Part shown: positions 32,173 through 40,206 of the stretch, piece by piece
How the letters are laid out: each line of letters opens with the position of its first letter
Numbering within the stretch: position 1 is the first letter of the stretch
NCBI RefSeq assembly: GCF_009676955.1
Contig: NZ_CP045696.1
Span: forward strand, 1,991,001 to 2,055,000
Source: Sodaliphilus pleomorphus
GTDB lineage: Bacteria; Bacteroidota; Bacteroidia; Bacteroidales; Muribaculaceae
DNA length: 64,000 nucleotides
Direction: 5' to 3'
Program-made: the position numbers and the translations under genes
The notes under the pieces: model-generated
Told to the model about the DNA's origin: nothing
What the model saw: only the letters and a program-made list of their open reading frames with translations
Databases searched by the model: none

Positions 32173-34029
32173 TTATTGTGCCGTACCCAGTATCTTGTTG
32201 ATGAGCAGGGTCACGTCGCTCACGTTGATGGCGCCGTCGCCGTTCAGGTCGGCCACGATGCTGTTGAAGCCGGTGGGCGAGTTGCCCAGTATCTTGTTGA
32301 TGAGGGCTGTGACGTCGGTCACGTTCACCACGCCGTCGCCGTTCACGTCGCCCAGGTCGTAGGGGGCCTGGCTCGCGTCCATGGTCACCACATAGCTCTG
32401 CGGGCGTTGTATGGTCTTGTAGTACACCTGGCCAAACGAGTCGGTCACTTTCACGGTGATGGGCAGGTAGCTGGTGTGGGCCTGTGAGAGAAACATGTGA
32501 TAGTTGGTGCTTGTGGCAAAGGTGGTGGTGATTGACCCGGCACTCTTGTAGCGGTAGTAGTCATAGGCCAGCACGTGCAGTGGGTCGTAGGCGGCCAGGC
32601 GGTTGGCGGCCAGGGTGTACTGCACGCCCTCGTGCACCTCGACGCGCCAGTCGGTGTCGTAGGCAAACACGTTGGTGAGCACCGCGTTGTCGCTGTAGGT
32701 GCCGAAGGTGGGCACTGTGCCGGGATAGGCCTTGACCAGCGCCTTGGCCGTGGCCTCGGTGGCCATGAAGTTTTTCACGGCATTCATGTCGTAGATGCGC
32801 ATCTGGGCATCGCCGTTGCTGGCTATCGACTTGTATTTCCACTGCAGCGAGTCGCCGTCGACCGTCCAGTAGCTGTAGCCGGCCGGGCTGCCGTCCTGGC
32901 AGTAGTTGTAGGCATAGTTGGTGTTTTGCAGGCGGCCGGTCCACCACCAGGTGGCGCATATCGCTGCGATGTTGTGCTCGGTGATGTTGCGGTAGGACGG
33001 GTGGGCAGTGTAGTTGTAGTGGGTGTGGCCGCTCATGAAGTGCACCGTCTTGAAGTCGTTGAAGCAGGCGGCCAGCGCGGCATAATTCCGGCCGGCGCCA
33101 TAGGTGGCAAAGGAGCTGTTGAGGCGGAATTGCGGGATGTGAAACATCACGATGATGGGCGTCGACTTGTCGGTCACCAGCTGCAGGTCCTTGACGAGCC
33201 AGCTCAGCTCCTCGTCGGTCACCTGGTCGAGATAGCCACGGCCGCCGGCCATGCCAGTGCCGCTTGCCGTGCCCGAGTTGGTGTAGAAAATGTCGTCGAG
33301 CACGATGTAGTGCACCCGGCCCAGGTTGAAGGAGTAGTAGTTGGGACACACGAAGGTGCGCCACGGCTTGGAGGCCAGCAGGTCGGTGTTGTCGGTGAGC
33401 GGCTTCACGGCGCCGTCGTTGTCGTGGTTGCCCATGACCGGGAACAGCGGTATCGGGTAGCCGTAGGTCGCCTGGTCGGCCATGAAGTCGACCAGGTTGT
33501 ACTTGTTGGCATACCAGTAGAGGTCCCAGGTGAGGTCGCCCAGAATGGTGGAGTATATCTTGGTGCCGCTCTGCTTGGCGGCATTTTTCTCCCGTTTCAA
33601 GGCGGCAATCCAGCCGTTGTTGTACATCGTGCGGTCGCCGTTGCGCTTGGCCAGGTGGCTGTCGGCGCCAAATATCATGATATACTTGTCGTTGTCGCTG
33701 CGGGTGAGCGCGAAGTCGTGGGTCTCGGCCGTGGCCGTGTTGGTGCTCTTGAACTGTTGCCAGAATTGCGGGTTGAAGCCGTTGGCGTAGGCTGGCTCAT
33801 AGCCGCGCGGCACGGTGTAGAACACATAGCCGTTTTTTTTGTCGCTCGTGAAGCTGTAGTAGCCGCTGGCATCGGTGGTGGTCACGACCACGCCGTCGCT
33901 CACGGCCACGCCCGCCACGCCCGCGCCCTCGCAGGTGATGTGGCCGCTCACGTTGAAAGCTGCCGCTTGAAGGCTCATGCAGGCCAAGGCCAGCATCGGG
34001 AGCCATCGGTTCAAAATTTTATTTGCCAT
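32173..34029 (-). CDS. Secreted calcineurin-like phosphoesterase with C-terminal dockerin-like tail (paralogue 2)
   Basis: 618 residues. It has the same layout as the 29875-31515 protein (regulatory-like beta domain, phosphoesterase core with GADSHLA, LGDLTWD, MGNHDNDGA and MSGHTHYNYT, C-terminal accessory domain), and the two align along most of their length. The extra last 60 residues contain two calcium-loop repeats, DVNGDGVVNVTDVTALINKI and DLNGDGAINVSDVTLLINKI, the signature of type I dockerin. Dockerins dock to cohesins in cellulosomes; in Bacteroidota such tails are seldom linked to a known cohesin. Signal peptide at the start. It heads the three-gene run behind a TAATTTTG element. Confidence 0.87.
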   Translation of the reverse strand: MANKILNRWLPMLALACMSLQAAAFNVSGHITCEGAGVAGVAVSDGVVVTTTDASGYYSFTSDKKNGYVFYTVPRGYEPAYANGFNPQFWQQFKSTNTATAETHDFALTRSDNDKYIMIFGADSHLAKRNGDRTMYNNGWIAALKREKNAAKQSGTKIYSTILGDLTWDLYWYANKYNLVDFMADQATYGYPIPLFPVMGNHDNDGAVKPLTDNTDLLASKPWRTFVCPNYYSFNLGRVHYIVLDDIFYTNSGTASGTGMAGGRGYLDQVTDEELSWLVKDLQLVTDKSTPIIVMFHIPQFRLNSSFATYGAGRNYAALAACFNDFKTVHFMSGHTHYNYTAHPSYRNITEHNIAAICATWWWTGRLQNTNYAYNYCQDGSPAGYSYWTVDGDSLQWKYKSIASNGDAQMRIYDMNAVKNFMATEATAKALVKAYPGTVPTFGTYSDNAVLTNVFAYDTDWRVEVHEGVQYTLAANRLAAYDPLHVLAYDYYRYKSAGSITTTFATSTNYHMFLSQAHTSYLPITVKVTDSFGQVYYKTIQRPQSYVVTMDASQAPYDLGDVNGDGVVNVTDVTALINKILGNSPTGFNSIVADLNGDGAINVSDVTLLINKILGTAQ

Positions 34030-34075
34030 GTATTTTCGAAGTGAAAAGTTTGTAGTTTCGCTATGTTACGCTGTG

Positions 34076-34083
34076 CAAAATTA
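34076..34083 (-). promoter_or_regulatory. -7 promoter element of the phosphoesterase operon
   Basis: TAATTTTG on the minus strand, about 46 bp before the start of the dockerin-tailed phosphoesterase. Confidence 0.55.
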
Positions 34084-34167
34084 ATGAAAATTTTGACAAG
34101 GTGGCTCCTCGTGCCTTGTTTTCTGTTTTTTAAAGTGGCGGGCATGGCCCGTTGCAAGTGCTCTCTT

Positions 34168-35487
34168 TCACTTGAGCACCAGCTTTACTACGGTGTCGGG
34201 GCCTGTGGGCACTTGTGGCAGCAGCACCACCACGCCCCCCGGGATTGCACTGGTCTTCACCGCGGCGCCGCCGGCAAGCAGCGTGGCGCTTTTCACCTTG
34301 CGGTTGCCTATGGGCAGGGGCAGCGCCGTGTCGGCCCAGTCGAGGATGTGCACATACAGGGTGTCGCCGCGTTGCGTGGTCACGCCCCAGTGGCGCGGGC
34401 TCACCATGCCGCCGCGGGTGCCATAGATGCTCTCGCCGTTGACGCGTAGCCACTGGCCTATGGCCTTGAGGCGGTCGAGGCTCTCTTGCGGCAGCTCTCC
34501 GTCGGGCCGGGGCCCTATGTTGAGCAGCAAGTTGGCATTGCGGCCTGCCGTGCTCGCGAGCAGCTGTATCAGCTCGTCGGCGCTCTTGTAGTTGCTGTCG
34601 GCGATGTCGTAGCCCCACGATTCGTTCATCGTTTGGCAGGTTTCAAGGGGCAGCAGGCTCACCGCCTGGCCCGAGAGCCCTGCCTTGTTCTCGCCGGGCA
34701 CGTCGCGCTCAAAGATTTGGATGTCTTCGCCGGCAAAGGGCGACTGGTGGTGGTTGTTGGCCACCAGGCAGCCTGGTTGCAGCTTGTGGATGAGGGCATA
34801 CTGCTCGGGCAGCCGCCAGTCGAAGGGCGAGGCGTCGCTGTCGTGGTCCCACCAGCCGTCAAACCATATACAGTCGATCTTGCCGTAGCCTGTGAGCAGC
34901 TCGGTGAGCTGCTGCTTCATAAATTTCAGGTAGCTGTCGTAGTCCTGGCCCTGTGTGGGGCGGCCCAGCTTGCGCCCGGTGCGACCCAGGGGGTAGTCGG
35001 TGCGGTGCCAGTCGAGGTGGCTGTAGTACAGGTGCAGGCCCAGCCCCTCGCTGTGGCAGGCCTGGGCCAGCTCGGCCACTACATCGCGCTTGAAGGGGGT
35101 GCCGTCGACCACATTGTAGGGCGATGTGGCTGTCTTGAACATGGAGAACCCGTCGTGGTGGCGCGAGGTGAAGGTGACGTAGCGCGCACCAGCGTCTTTG
35201 AACGCCCGCACCCAGGCTCTGGCGTCGAACTTGCTCGGGCAGAAACCGCCGGCAAGGTGGGTGTATTCCTCGTAGTTGAGTTTCTTGTTGTTCATCACCC
35301 ACTCGCCGTCGCCCAGCATCGAGTAGATGCCCCAGTGGATGAAAATGCCAAACTTGCTGTCTTGGAACTCCTGCTGGGCCTGCTTGATGGCCTCGCTGGG
35401 TGCATAGGAGCCGCCCGTTGCCGTCTGGGCCCAGGCTGTGGTCGTGAGGGTGAGTGCTGCTGTGAGGGCAAATAATGTTTTTCTCAT
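34168..35487 (-). CDS. Alpha-L-fucosidase, GH29
   Basis: 439 residues. Removes terminal L-fucose from glycans such as mucin. Signal peptide MRKTLFALTAALTLTTTAWA; family motifs KFGIFIHWGIYSMLGDGEWV, FTSRHHDGFSMFKTATSPYN and CIWFDGWWDHD, where D210 fits the catalytic nucleophile. LLLNIGPRPDGELPQESLDRL closes the barrel, and a short beta domain follows. No CBM is fused. Start chosen at the signal peptide. It lies 35 bp downstream of the ATPase/TOPRIM gene and might be read through from it, although function suggests independent use. Confidence 0.9.
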   Translation of the reverse strand: MRKTLFALTAALTLTTTAWAQTATGGSYAPSEAIKQAQQEFQDSKFGIFIHWGIYSMLGDGEWVMNNKKLNYEEYTHLAGGFCPSKFDARAWVRAFKDAGARYVTFTSRHHDGFSMFKTATSPYNVVDGTPFKRDVVAELAQACHSEGLGLHLYYSHLDWHRTDYPLGRTGRKLGRPTQGQDYDSYLKFMKQQLTELLTGYGKIDCIWFDGWWDHDSDASPFDWRLPEQYALIHKLQPGCLVANNHHQSPFAGEDIQIFERDVPGENKAGLSGQAVSLLPLETCQTMNESWGYDIADSNYKSADELIQLLASTAGRNANLLLNIGPRPDGELPQESLDRLKAIGQWLRVNGESIYGTRGGMVSPRHWGVTTQRGDTLYVHILDWADTALPLPIGNRKVKSATLLAGGAAVKTSAIPGGVVVLLPQVPTGPDTVVKLVLK

Positions 35488-35522
35488 AAAAAAGTGATTG
35501 TGTAATGGTTTGAGTTGGTTGA

Positions 35523-37118
35523 TTATTGTTGTGCGGTATCGAGGACCTCCCCGTCGGGACTGAGCCCGAAACATTGCTTGATGGCTGCGCGTATGGCCTC
35601 GGCCTCGCGGCCGTTTTGCTTGAGGATGGTGAGCACGGTCTTGATGTAGTCGTCCTTGCTCTTGAGGCCGCACAGACTGGCCACGTTGCTCTCGCCCAGC
35701 ATCATCTTCTGGTTGAACACACGCAGTATCATGGCATAGTCGTGGTTGTCGAGATACGTGTGAAACTGGCGGCATATGTTCTCGTACATGCCGCGCGGGT
35801 TGATCTCGTTCACCAGGTCGAGCAAGTGGTCTTCGAGCGCGCCGATGTTGCGGAAGCGGGCGTCGACCCTTATCTCCACATAGTGCTTCACGCGATGGCG
35901 CACGTGCATCAGGGCCTGCGACTTGAGTTGATCGCCAAACATCTTGACCACGGTCTTCTTCACGCTGAAAAACACATCGTTCTCGTTCTTGTGCTGGTAG
36001 CGGGCCACAGCGCGTATCACGCCCTCGAGCATGAGTATGTTTTCAATCTCGGCCACATTGGGCACGAGTATCTTCTTCTGGCGCAGGTATTCCACCTCCT
36101 TGTCGTCGCGGCGGTCGCGGTCGACGATGCCGCGGCTGTCGAGATGGTGAAACGACTTGAGGTCGTTGAACGAGCGCACACTCTCTATCACCTTGTTGCA
36201 GCTGCCCAGCGGCTTGACGGTGTACTCGGGAAAGATGAGCGGGTACAGGCGTCCGTCGATGCTGTGGGTGTCGTCGCCCTCGACAAAGAGCACTGGCTTG
36301 CGGCTGCCCAGCAGGTCGTAGTAGAGCCCGTCGTCGAGCTTCGCGCTCGAGGGCATCACCACATAGTCCCACGTGCTGGCCGCCGGGTCAAAGCTCTTGA
36401 CCCACACACACTGGTTGTCGATGCGGCTGGTGGCAAAGTCGATGTCGTGGGTGTTGTACACAAAGGTGCAGTCGGGCCGCATCTCCTCGATGGCATTCCA
36501 CAAGGTCGACATCATCGACTGGTGGATAAATACCTCGGGGTCGTCGACCAGCACCACTGCCCCGGGCATGGCATAGAGCACCGCCCCTATGTAGTAGAGC
36601 ACCGTCTTCTCGCCGTCGCTCAGCCGCAGCGACGTGTAGCGGTCTTCCTGCCCCTCGGTCGAGAAGAGCAGCTTGCCGTTTTCGCGCAGCACCTTGTTCT
36701 TGGGAAACACCTGCTGCCACATCTTCACCACGGTGTCGAGCTTGGTCTTGGGAAACTCCGTGTGTTCCTGCATGAGCAGGTGGGCCTTGTAGTTCATCAG
36801 GTCGCGAAACTCGTCGACCATCATGATGTAGACCAGCCGGTCAAACTCGGTGGCCGCCACGCCCTTGTCGAGGGTCGACATCTCGTTGATTTTGTCGTAT
36901 ATGTCGTCGATCGACCCCTTGAGCTTGGGCTTGAGGCTGGTGGCAAAAAGCGCCCGCAGCGCCGAGATGCGGTAGGCCCTGTCGGGGTATTGTTGCAGCA
37001 CCCAGTTGCAGAAGCGGGTCTTGCCGCTGCCGTTGGCGCCTATGATGGTGATTTGTCGCGCGTTGCGCAGCACGTCGGCCTCCTGGCCGTTGCTCTTGTG
37101 AGGAAGCTGAATATCCAT
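35523..37118 (-). CDS. Fused ABC-type ATPase and DUF4435 (TOPRIM-like) protein
   Basis: 531 residues. The N-terminal half (about 1-290) is an OLD/SMC-like ABC ATPase: Walker A GANGSGKT (27-34), signature LRLSDGEKTVLYY, Walker B VVLVDDPE and H-loop YNTHD. The C-terminal half (about 290-530) is DUF4435-like with TOPRIM-style acidic motifs FVEGDDTHSID and GIVDRDRRDD. ATPase plus DUF4435 is the make-up of the PARIS anti-phage system (AriA plus AriB), where fused forms exist; OLD nucleases have a similar build. The neighbours are metabolic, with no restriction genes nearby. Start at the ATG 37118; a GTG at 37169 would overlap a TATATTTA promoter-like box. Defence role is inference. Confidence 0.75.
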   Translation of the reverse strand: MDIQLPHKSNGQEADVLRNARQITIIGANGSGKTRFCNWVLQQYPDRAYRISALRALFATSLKPKLKGSIDDIYDKINEMSTLDKGVAATEFDRLVYIMMVDEFRDLMNYKAHLLMQEHTEFPKTKLDTVVKMWQQVFPKNKVLRENGKLLFSTEGQEDRYTSLRLSDGEKTVLYYIGAVLYAMPGAVVLVDDPEVFIHQSMMSTLWNAIEEMRPDCTFVYNTHDIDFATSRIDNQCVWVKSFDPAASTWDYVVMPSSAKLDDGLYYDLLGSRKPVLFVEGDDTHSIDGRLYPLIFPEYTVKPLGSCNKVIESVRSFNDLKSFHHLDSRGIVDRDRRDDKEVEYLRQKKILVPNVAEIENILMLEGVIRAVARYQHKNENDVFFSVKKTVVKMFGDQLKSQALMHVRHRVKHYVEIRVDARFRNIGALEDHLLDLVNEINPRGMYENICRQFHTYLDNHDYAMILRVFNQKMMLGESNVASLCGLKSKDDYIKTVLTILKQNGREAEAIRAAIKQCFGLSPDGEVLDTAQQ

Positions 37119-37494
37119 AATATCGTCTTTCGTTTTATGTAAGGCGACGTAAATATAGCAATTCTTCACTCATCCTCCAAGTGAAAACTTGCTAATTGGC
37201 CAGTTTTGAAGCCTTTTCTGTGATAATTTCTTCCCTGTTTTTCCCTGTGTTGTGCAGCAGCAAAGCCGGGATAAGCATGAAAAGCTGCGGGCTTGGCGCT
37301 TGGGGGTCAGTGCGATGTCGACGAGCCAGGACTCGACAGTGTGCTTACCGGCGTCGAAGCTCACGCCCACTTTCACCTGTTGTTGCTATCTCTACTGCAA
37401 GCGTAATCAAAACAATTGACATGCACTGCAACGGCGGGCCACATGTTTTGCCCCGTCGCCAATGCGAGATAGTGGAAATGTCGCTTTTTTTCAA
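37119..37494. other. Intergenic region between the ATPase/DUF4435 and nicotinamidase genes
   Basis: About 375 bp, moderately GC-rich. Short frames run through it on both strands (for example 37170-37376, minus), but none has a start context, domain or promoter I can support. Confidence 0.4.
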
Positions 37495-37502
37495 TACCTT
37501 TG
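37495..37502 (+). promoter_or_regulatory. -7 promoter element of the nicotinamidase gene
   Basis: TACCTTTG preceded by a T-run. It implies a leader of about 155 nt before the ATG at 37663, long for this window. Confidence 0.5.
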
Positions 37503-37662
37503 CCGGTGCGACAGCCCATGCCCGGGGCGTTGCATGGCTCCTGAAGGCAATTTTGTTGCCAGCGAGGGTGTTGCGGCGCAATTGGGCGTCATGGCGAGGC
37601 GATGGGAATGATTGCCTTTTTATTGCCTTTTTCAGGTACAGAACAATATAAAGTTGAGTGCG

Positions 37663-38217
37663 ATGGAAGAAAAAAAACTGCTACTCATCGTCGACCCTCA
37701 GGTCGACTTCATCACCGGCACACTGCCAGTGCCCGGAGCCGAGCAGGCCATGAACGACCTGGCTCGCTACATCATCGATCACGACGGCGACTACCATGCC
37801 AAGGTGGTGACAGGCGACTGGCACCCGCTCGACCACTGCTCGTTCGAGCCCAATGGCGGCCAGTGGCCGGTGCACTGCGTGCAGCACAGCCCGGGAGCCG
37901 CCACGTGGTGGCCGCTGCTCGAGGCGCTCTACAGCACGCGCGGTGCCACCGAGTTTCTCACCAAGGGCGACGACAAGAGCCGCGAGGAGTACAGCATCAT
38001 GCAAAATCCCGATTCGGGCGCCTTTCTCACCTGGCTGCTTGCCGGCAAGAGCAAGTACACCCAGGTGCACGTGTGCGGCCTGGCCGGCGATGTGTGTGTG
38101 CTCAACACGTTGCGCGACTTGATGCCCCTGTGCGGCAGCCGCATCAAGGTGCTTGAGCAATATGCTCCCTCGCTCGACGGCGGCAAGGCCCTCAGTAGCT
38201 TCCTTGCGGGCCGTTGA
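37663..38217 (+). CDS. pncA: Nicotinamidase / isochorismatase-fold hydrolase
   Basis: 184 residues. Predicted to deamidate nicotinamide to nicotinate for NAD salvage. The cysteine-hydrolase triad is D11 (IVDPQVDF), K101 (LTKGDD) and C145 (GLAGDVCVLNT). The metal site TGDWHPLDHCSF gives D52, H54 and H58, which distinguishes nicotinamidases from plain isochorismatases. Start at 37663 (MEEKKLLLIVD); upstream ATGs in frame add an unrelated extension. The 3' end overlaps the convergent PspC gene by 26 bp. Its long leader could be regulatory. Confidence 0.87.
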   Translation: MEEKKLLLIVDPQVDFITGTLPVPGAEQAMNDLARYIIDHDGDYHAKVVTGDWHPLDHCSFEPNGGQWPVHCVQHSPGAATWWPLLEALYSTRGATEFLTKGDDKSREEYSIMQNPDSGAFLTWLLAGKSKYTQVHVCGLAGDVCVLNTLRDLMPLCGSRIKVLEQYAPSLDGGKALSSFLAGR

Positions 38218-38422
38218 AGGTGGGCGGCTCCTGCGGCATGATCAGGGCCATGATGATGTAGGCCACAACACCGGGAAATGCGGCGCTGAATACCGTGAGC
38301 AGTACATAGATGATTCTGATGATGGTGGGGTCGATGTTGAAATAATCGCCCAGGCCGCCGCACACGCCGGCCAGCACCTTGTCGGTGCTTGAGCGATACA
38401 ATCGGTTACTGTTGTTGTACAT
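38192..38422 (-). CDS. PspC-domain membrane protein
   Basis: 76 residues. RLYRSSTDKVLAGVCGGLGD followed by FNIDPTIIRIIYVLL is the PspC domain, with one or two membrane helices. PspC relatives take part in envelope-stress signalling; the short single-domain form is common in Bacteroidota with no defined role. The stop lies inside the 3' end of pncA on the opposite strand. A TATCTTTG element on the minus strand at 38523-38530 probably drives it. Confidence 0.87.
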   Translation of the reverse strand: MYNNSNRLYRSSTDKVLAGVCGGLGDYFNIDPTIIRIIYVLLTVFSAAFPGVVAYIIMALIMPQEPPTFNGPQGSY

Positions 38423-38522
38423 GGAGCTTGCTTGTTGCTTTGTTGAAATAATATATGATTGTTAACAATGACGCGCCCACTCTCGCGTGCCGTTGCCAGA
38501 GGCGCGTTTCTCTTTTGACACA

Positions 38523-38530
38523 CAAAGATA
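38523..38530 (-). promoter_or_regulatory. -7 promoter element of the PspC gene
   Basis: TATCTTTG on the minus strand, about 100 bp ahead of the ATG. Confidence 0.5.
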
Positions 38531-38591
38531 GCCTAAAGTTGCAATAAAAACATTTTTTTGTTGCAATGATTTATACTACGGGATTTATGAT

Positions 38592-38599
38592 TACCTTTG
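38592..38599 (+). promoter_or_regulatory. -7 promoter element of the TPR-like lipoprotein gene
   Basis: TACCTTTG, 20 bp before the ATG at 38620. It excludes the upstream in-frame ATG at 38566. Confidence 0.55.
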
Positions 38600-38619
38600 T
38601 GCAAGTAATTTCAATAGCT

Positions 38620-39249
38620 ATGAAAAAGAACCGTTCTGTCATCATAACAAAGCAAGGCGCCCCCGTGGCCCTGCTGCTTGTCGTGGCCCTTGTGGCCGCT
38701 TATGGCTTGCTCTCGTGCAGCCATGGCGGCGACGCTCGCGGCGGCGACGCTCACCCGAGCGACTCGCTGGCCGAGGCGCTGGGCAACCAGATTTTCACCG
38801 ACTACTACAACTACTACGACGCCTCGTCGGTGGCCAAGCATGGCGACGACTTCAACGACAATGTCGACGACAGCTATGCCGACGGCCACGACACGCCGGT
38901 GCCGGCTGACGACGACCAAGACCCCGACGGCACCACTGCTGTGCCTCACGACAAGATACGCGGCAATGCCAGCGAGGCCGAGTCGCTCATAAGCCTGTTC
39001 AACGGCATGGACACCGACGACATGACTGGTGTCATCGACCAGCTCAATGCTGCCAACAAGGCCATAGGCTCCAACAAGACCTATGCCAGCTATGCCACCG
39101 AGATCAAGTGGTACCTGGGGCTGGCCTACTTGAAGGCTGGCAAGCTCGACAAGGCCCGCTCGATGTTTAAGGAGGTGGCCAGCGCGGGATCGGATATCTA
39201 TTCGTCTCAGGCACAGGAGATTGTCGACAAGCTCGACAAGGCTGCGTGA
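38620..39249 (+). CDS. Lipoprotein with TPR-like C-terminus
   Basis: 209 residues. An N-terminal basic stretch and hydrophobic helix end in GLLSC, a lipobox, followed by SHGGDARGGDAH, then an acidic, Asp-rich low-complexity linker (about 45-105). The last 100 residues contain a helical repeat (WYLGLAYLKAGKLDKARSMF) typical of a single TPR. Function unknown. The acidic linker with DDNVDDSYADGHD-like runs might bind divalent cations. It precedes the BspA-like gene by 84 bp. Confidence 0.75.
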   Translation: MKKNRSVIITKQGAPVALLLVVALVAAYGLLSCSHGGDARGGDAHPSDSLAEALGNQIFTDYYNYYDASSVAKHGDDFNDNVDDSYADGHDTPVPADDDQDPDGTTAVPHDKIRGNASEAESLISLFNGMDTDDMTGVIDQLNAANKAIGSNKTYASYATEIKWYLGLAYLKAGKLDKARSMFKEVASAGSDIYSSQAQEIVDKLDKAA

Positions 39250-39333
39250 GCAACAGCAGGCTTGCGGGTGGGTCCACACTCTTAGGCCGCACCAGCTGCA
39301 ACAGGGGGAAACTTAAAAAACAATATAATTATC

Positions 39334-40071
39334 ATGCAATTACATAAAATCTTCACGATGGTGGCATTGTTGTTGACATTGTCGGCATCGGCAGCCGTGA
39401 GCTCGCGCTTCTACGACGTCGACGGGCTGCGTTACAGTGTGAATGCCGAGACCAAAGAGGCCACCCTGGTAGCCAACCAATACACCCTGAGCGACGTCGC
39501 GGTGCCCTCAAGCATCACCGTCGACGGCACTGCCTATCAGGTGACCGCTCTTGGACCCCTGTGTTTCAAGGGTTGCACCGATCTGGTCAGTGTCACTCTT
39601 CCAAGCTCGGTGAAGAAATTGGGTAATCTGTGTTTCTACAACTGCACGAGCCTGGAGAGCATCACCATCCCCAACTCGGTGACCCGCATGGGCCTGAGGT
39701 GCTTCAGCGGCTGCACGTCGCTTGAGAAGATTACCTTGAGCAGTGCATTGAAACGGCTGGAGAAAGAAACCTTCTACAACTGCACGAGCCTGGAGAGCAT
39801 CACCATTCCCGATGCCGTGACCATGCTGGGCGATGGCTGCTTCCAGGGCTGCACAGGGCTTGCAAGCGTGAGCCTGGGCAAGGCTGTGACCACGCTGGGC
39901 GAGTTTTGCTTCAATGGCTGCACGAGCCTCGAGAGCATCACGCTGCCCGACGCTGTGACCACGCTGGGCGACTACTGCTTTGCCGAGTGCACGAGCCTGA
40001 AGAGCGTTTCCATGACAGGAAAGGTGAATGTGAGCCGCACCAGCTTCTACAAGTGCCCCAACTTGATGTAG
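39334..40071 (+). CDS. Secreted BspA-type leucine-rich repeat protein
   Basis: 245 residues. Signal peptide, a short beta N-terminal region, then about seven LRR_5 (BspA/TpLRR) repeats of 23-24 residues with the pattern LG--CF--CTSLESITIP--VT. Such proteins are surface adhesins or receptors in Bacteroidetes and Treponema. No C-terminal sorting domain or membrane anchor is visible, so it may be periplasmic or released. The repeats are very alike at DNA level, for example several copies of TGCACGAGCCTGGAGAGCAT, and may recombine. A bidirectional terminator follows. Confidence 0.87.
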   Translation: MQLHKIFTMVALLLTLSASAAVSSRFYDVDGLRYSVNAETKEATLVANQYTLSDVAVPSSITVDGTAYQVTALGPLCFKGCTDLVSVTLPSSVKKLGNLCFYNCTSLESITIPNSVTRMGLRCFSGCTSLEKITLSSALKRLEKETFYNCTSLESITIPDAVTMLGDGCFQGCTGLASVSLGKAVTTLGEFCFNGCTSLESITLPDAVTTLGDYCFAECTSLKSVSMTGKVNVSRTSFYKCPNLM

Positions 40072-40118
40072 CGGCACAACCGGCACCAAGAGCAGTTTTC
40101 AAGAAAGTAAAAAACAAA

Positions 40119-40154
40119 CGCTGGGGACCGAACCTTGAGTTCCGGTCCCCAGCG
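40119..40154. terminator. Bidirectional terminator between the BspA-like and outer-membrane barrel genes
   Basis: Perfect 12-bp stem CGCTGGGGACCG/CGGTCCCCAGCG with a 12-nt loop. On the minus strand it is followed by TTTGTTTTTTAC, on the plus strand by a weaker TGTTGTTGTG, so it can serve both convergent genes. Confidence 0.8.
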
Positions 40155-40206
40155 CTGTTGTTGTGCAAAATGTAACTTCGGCGGCAGTCTTCTCTGGCAG
40201 TTGCCA

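Noticed and set aside
37170..37376. Minus-strand 68-codon frame starting MKVGVSFDAGKH upstream of the ATPase/DUF4435 gene
   Set aside because: It ends at the likely promoter of that gene and gives a Cys/Lys-rich tail with no domain. A relic is possible but unsupported.
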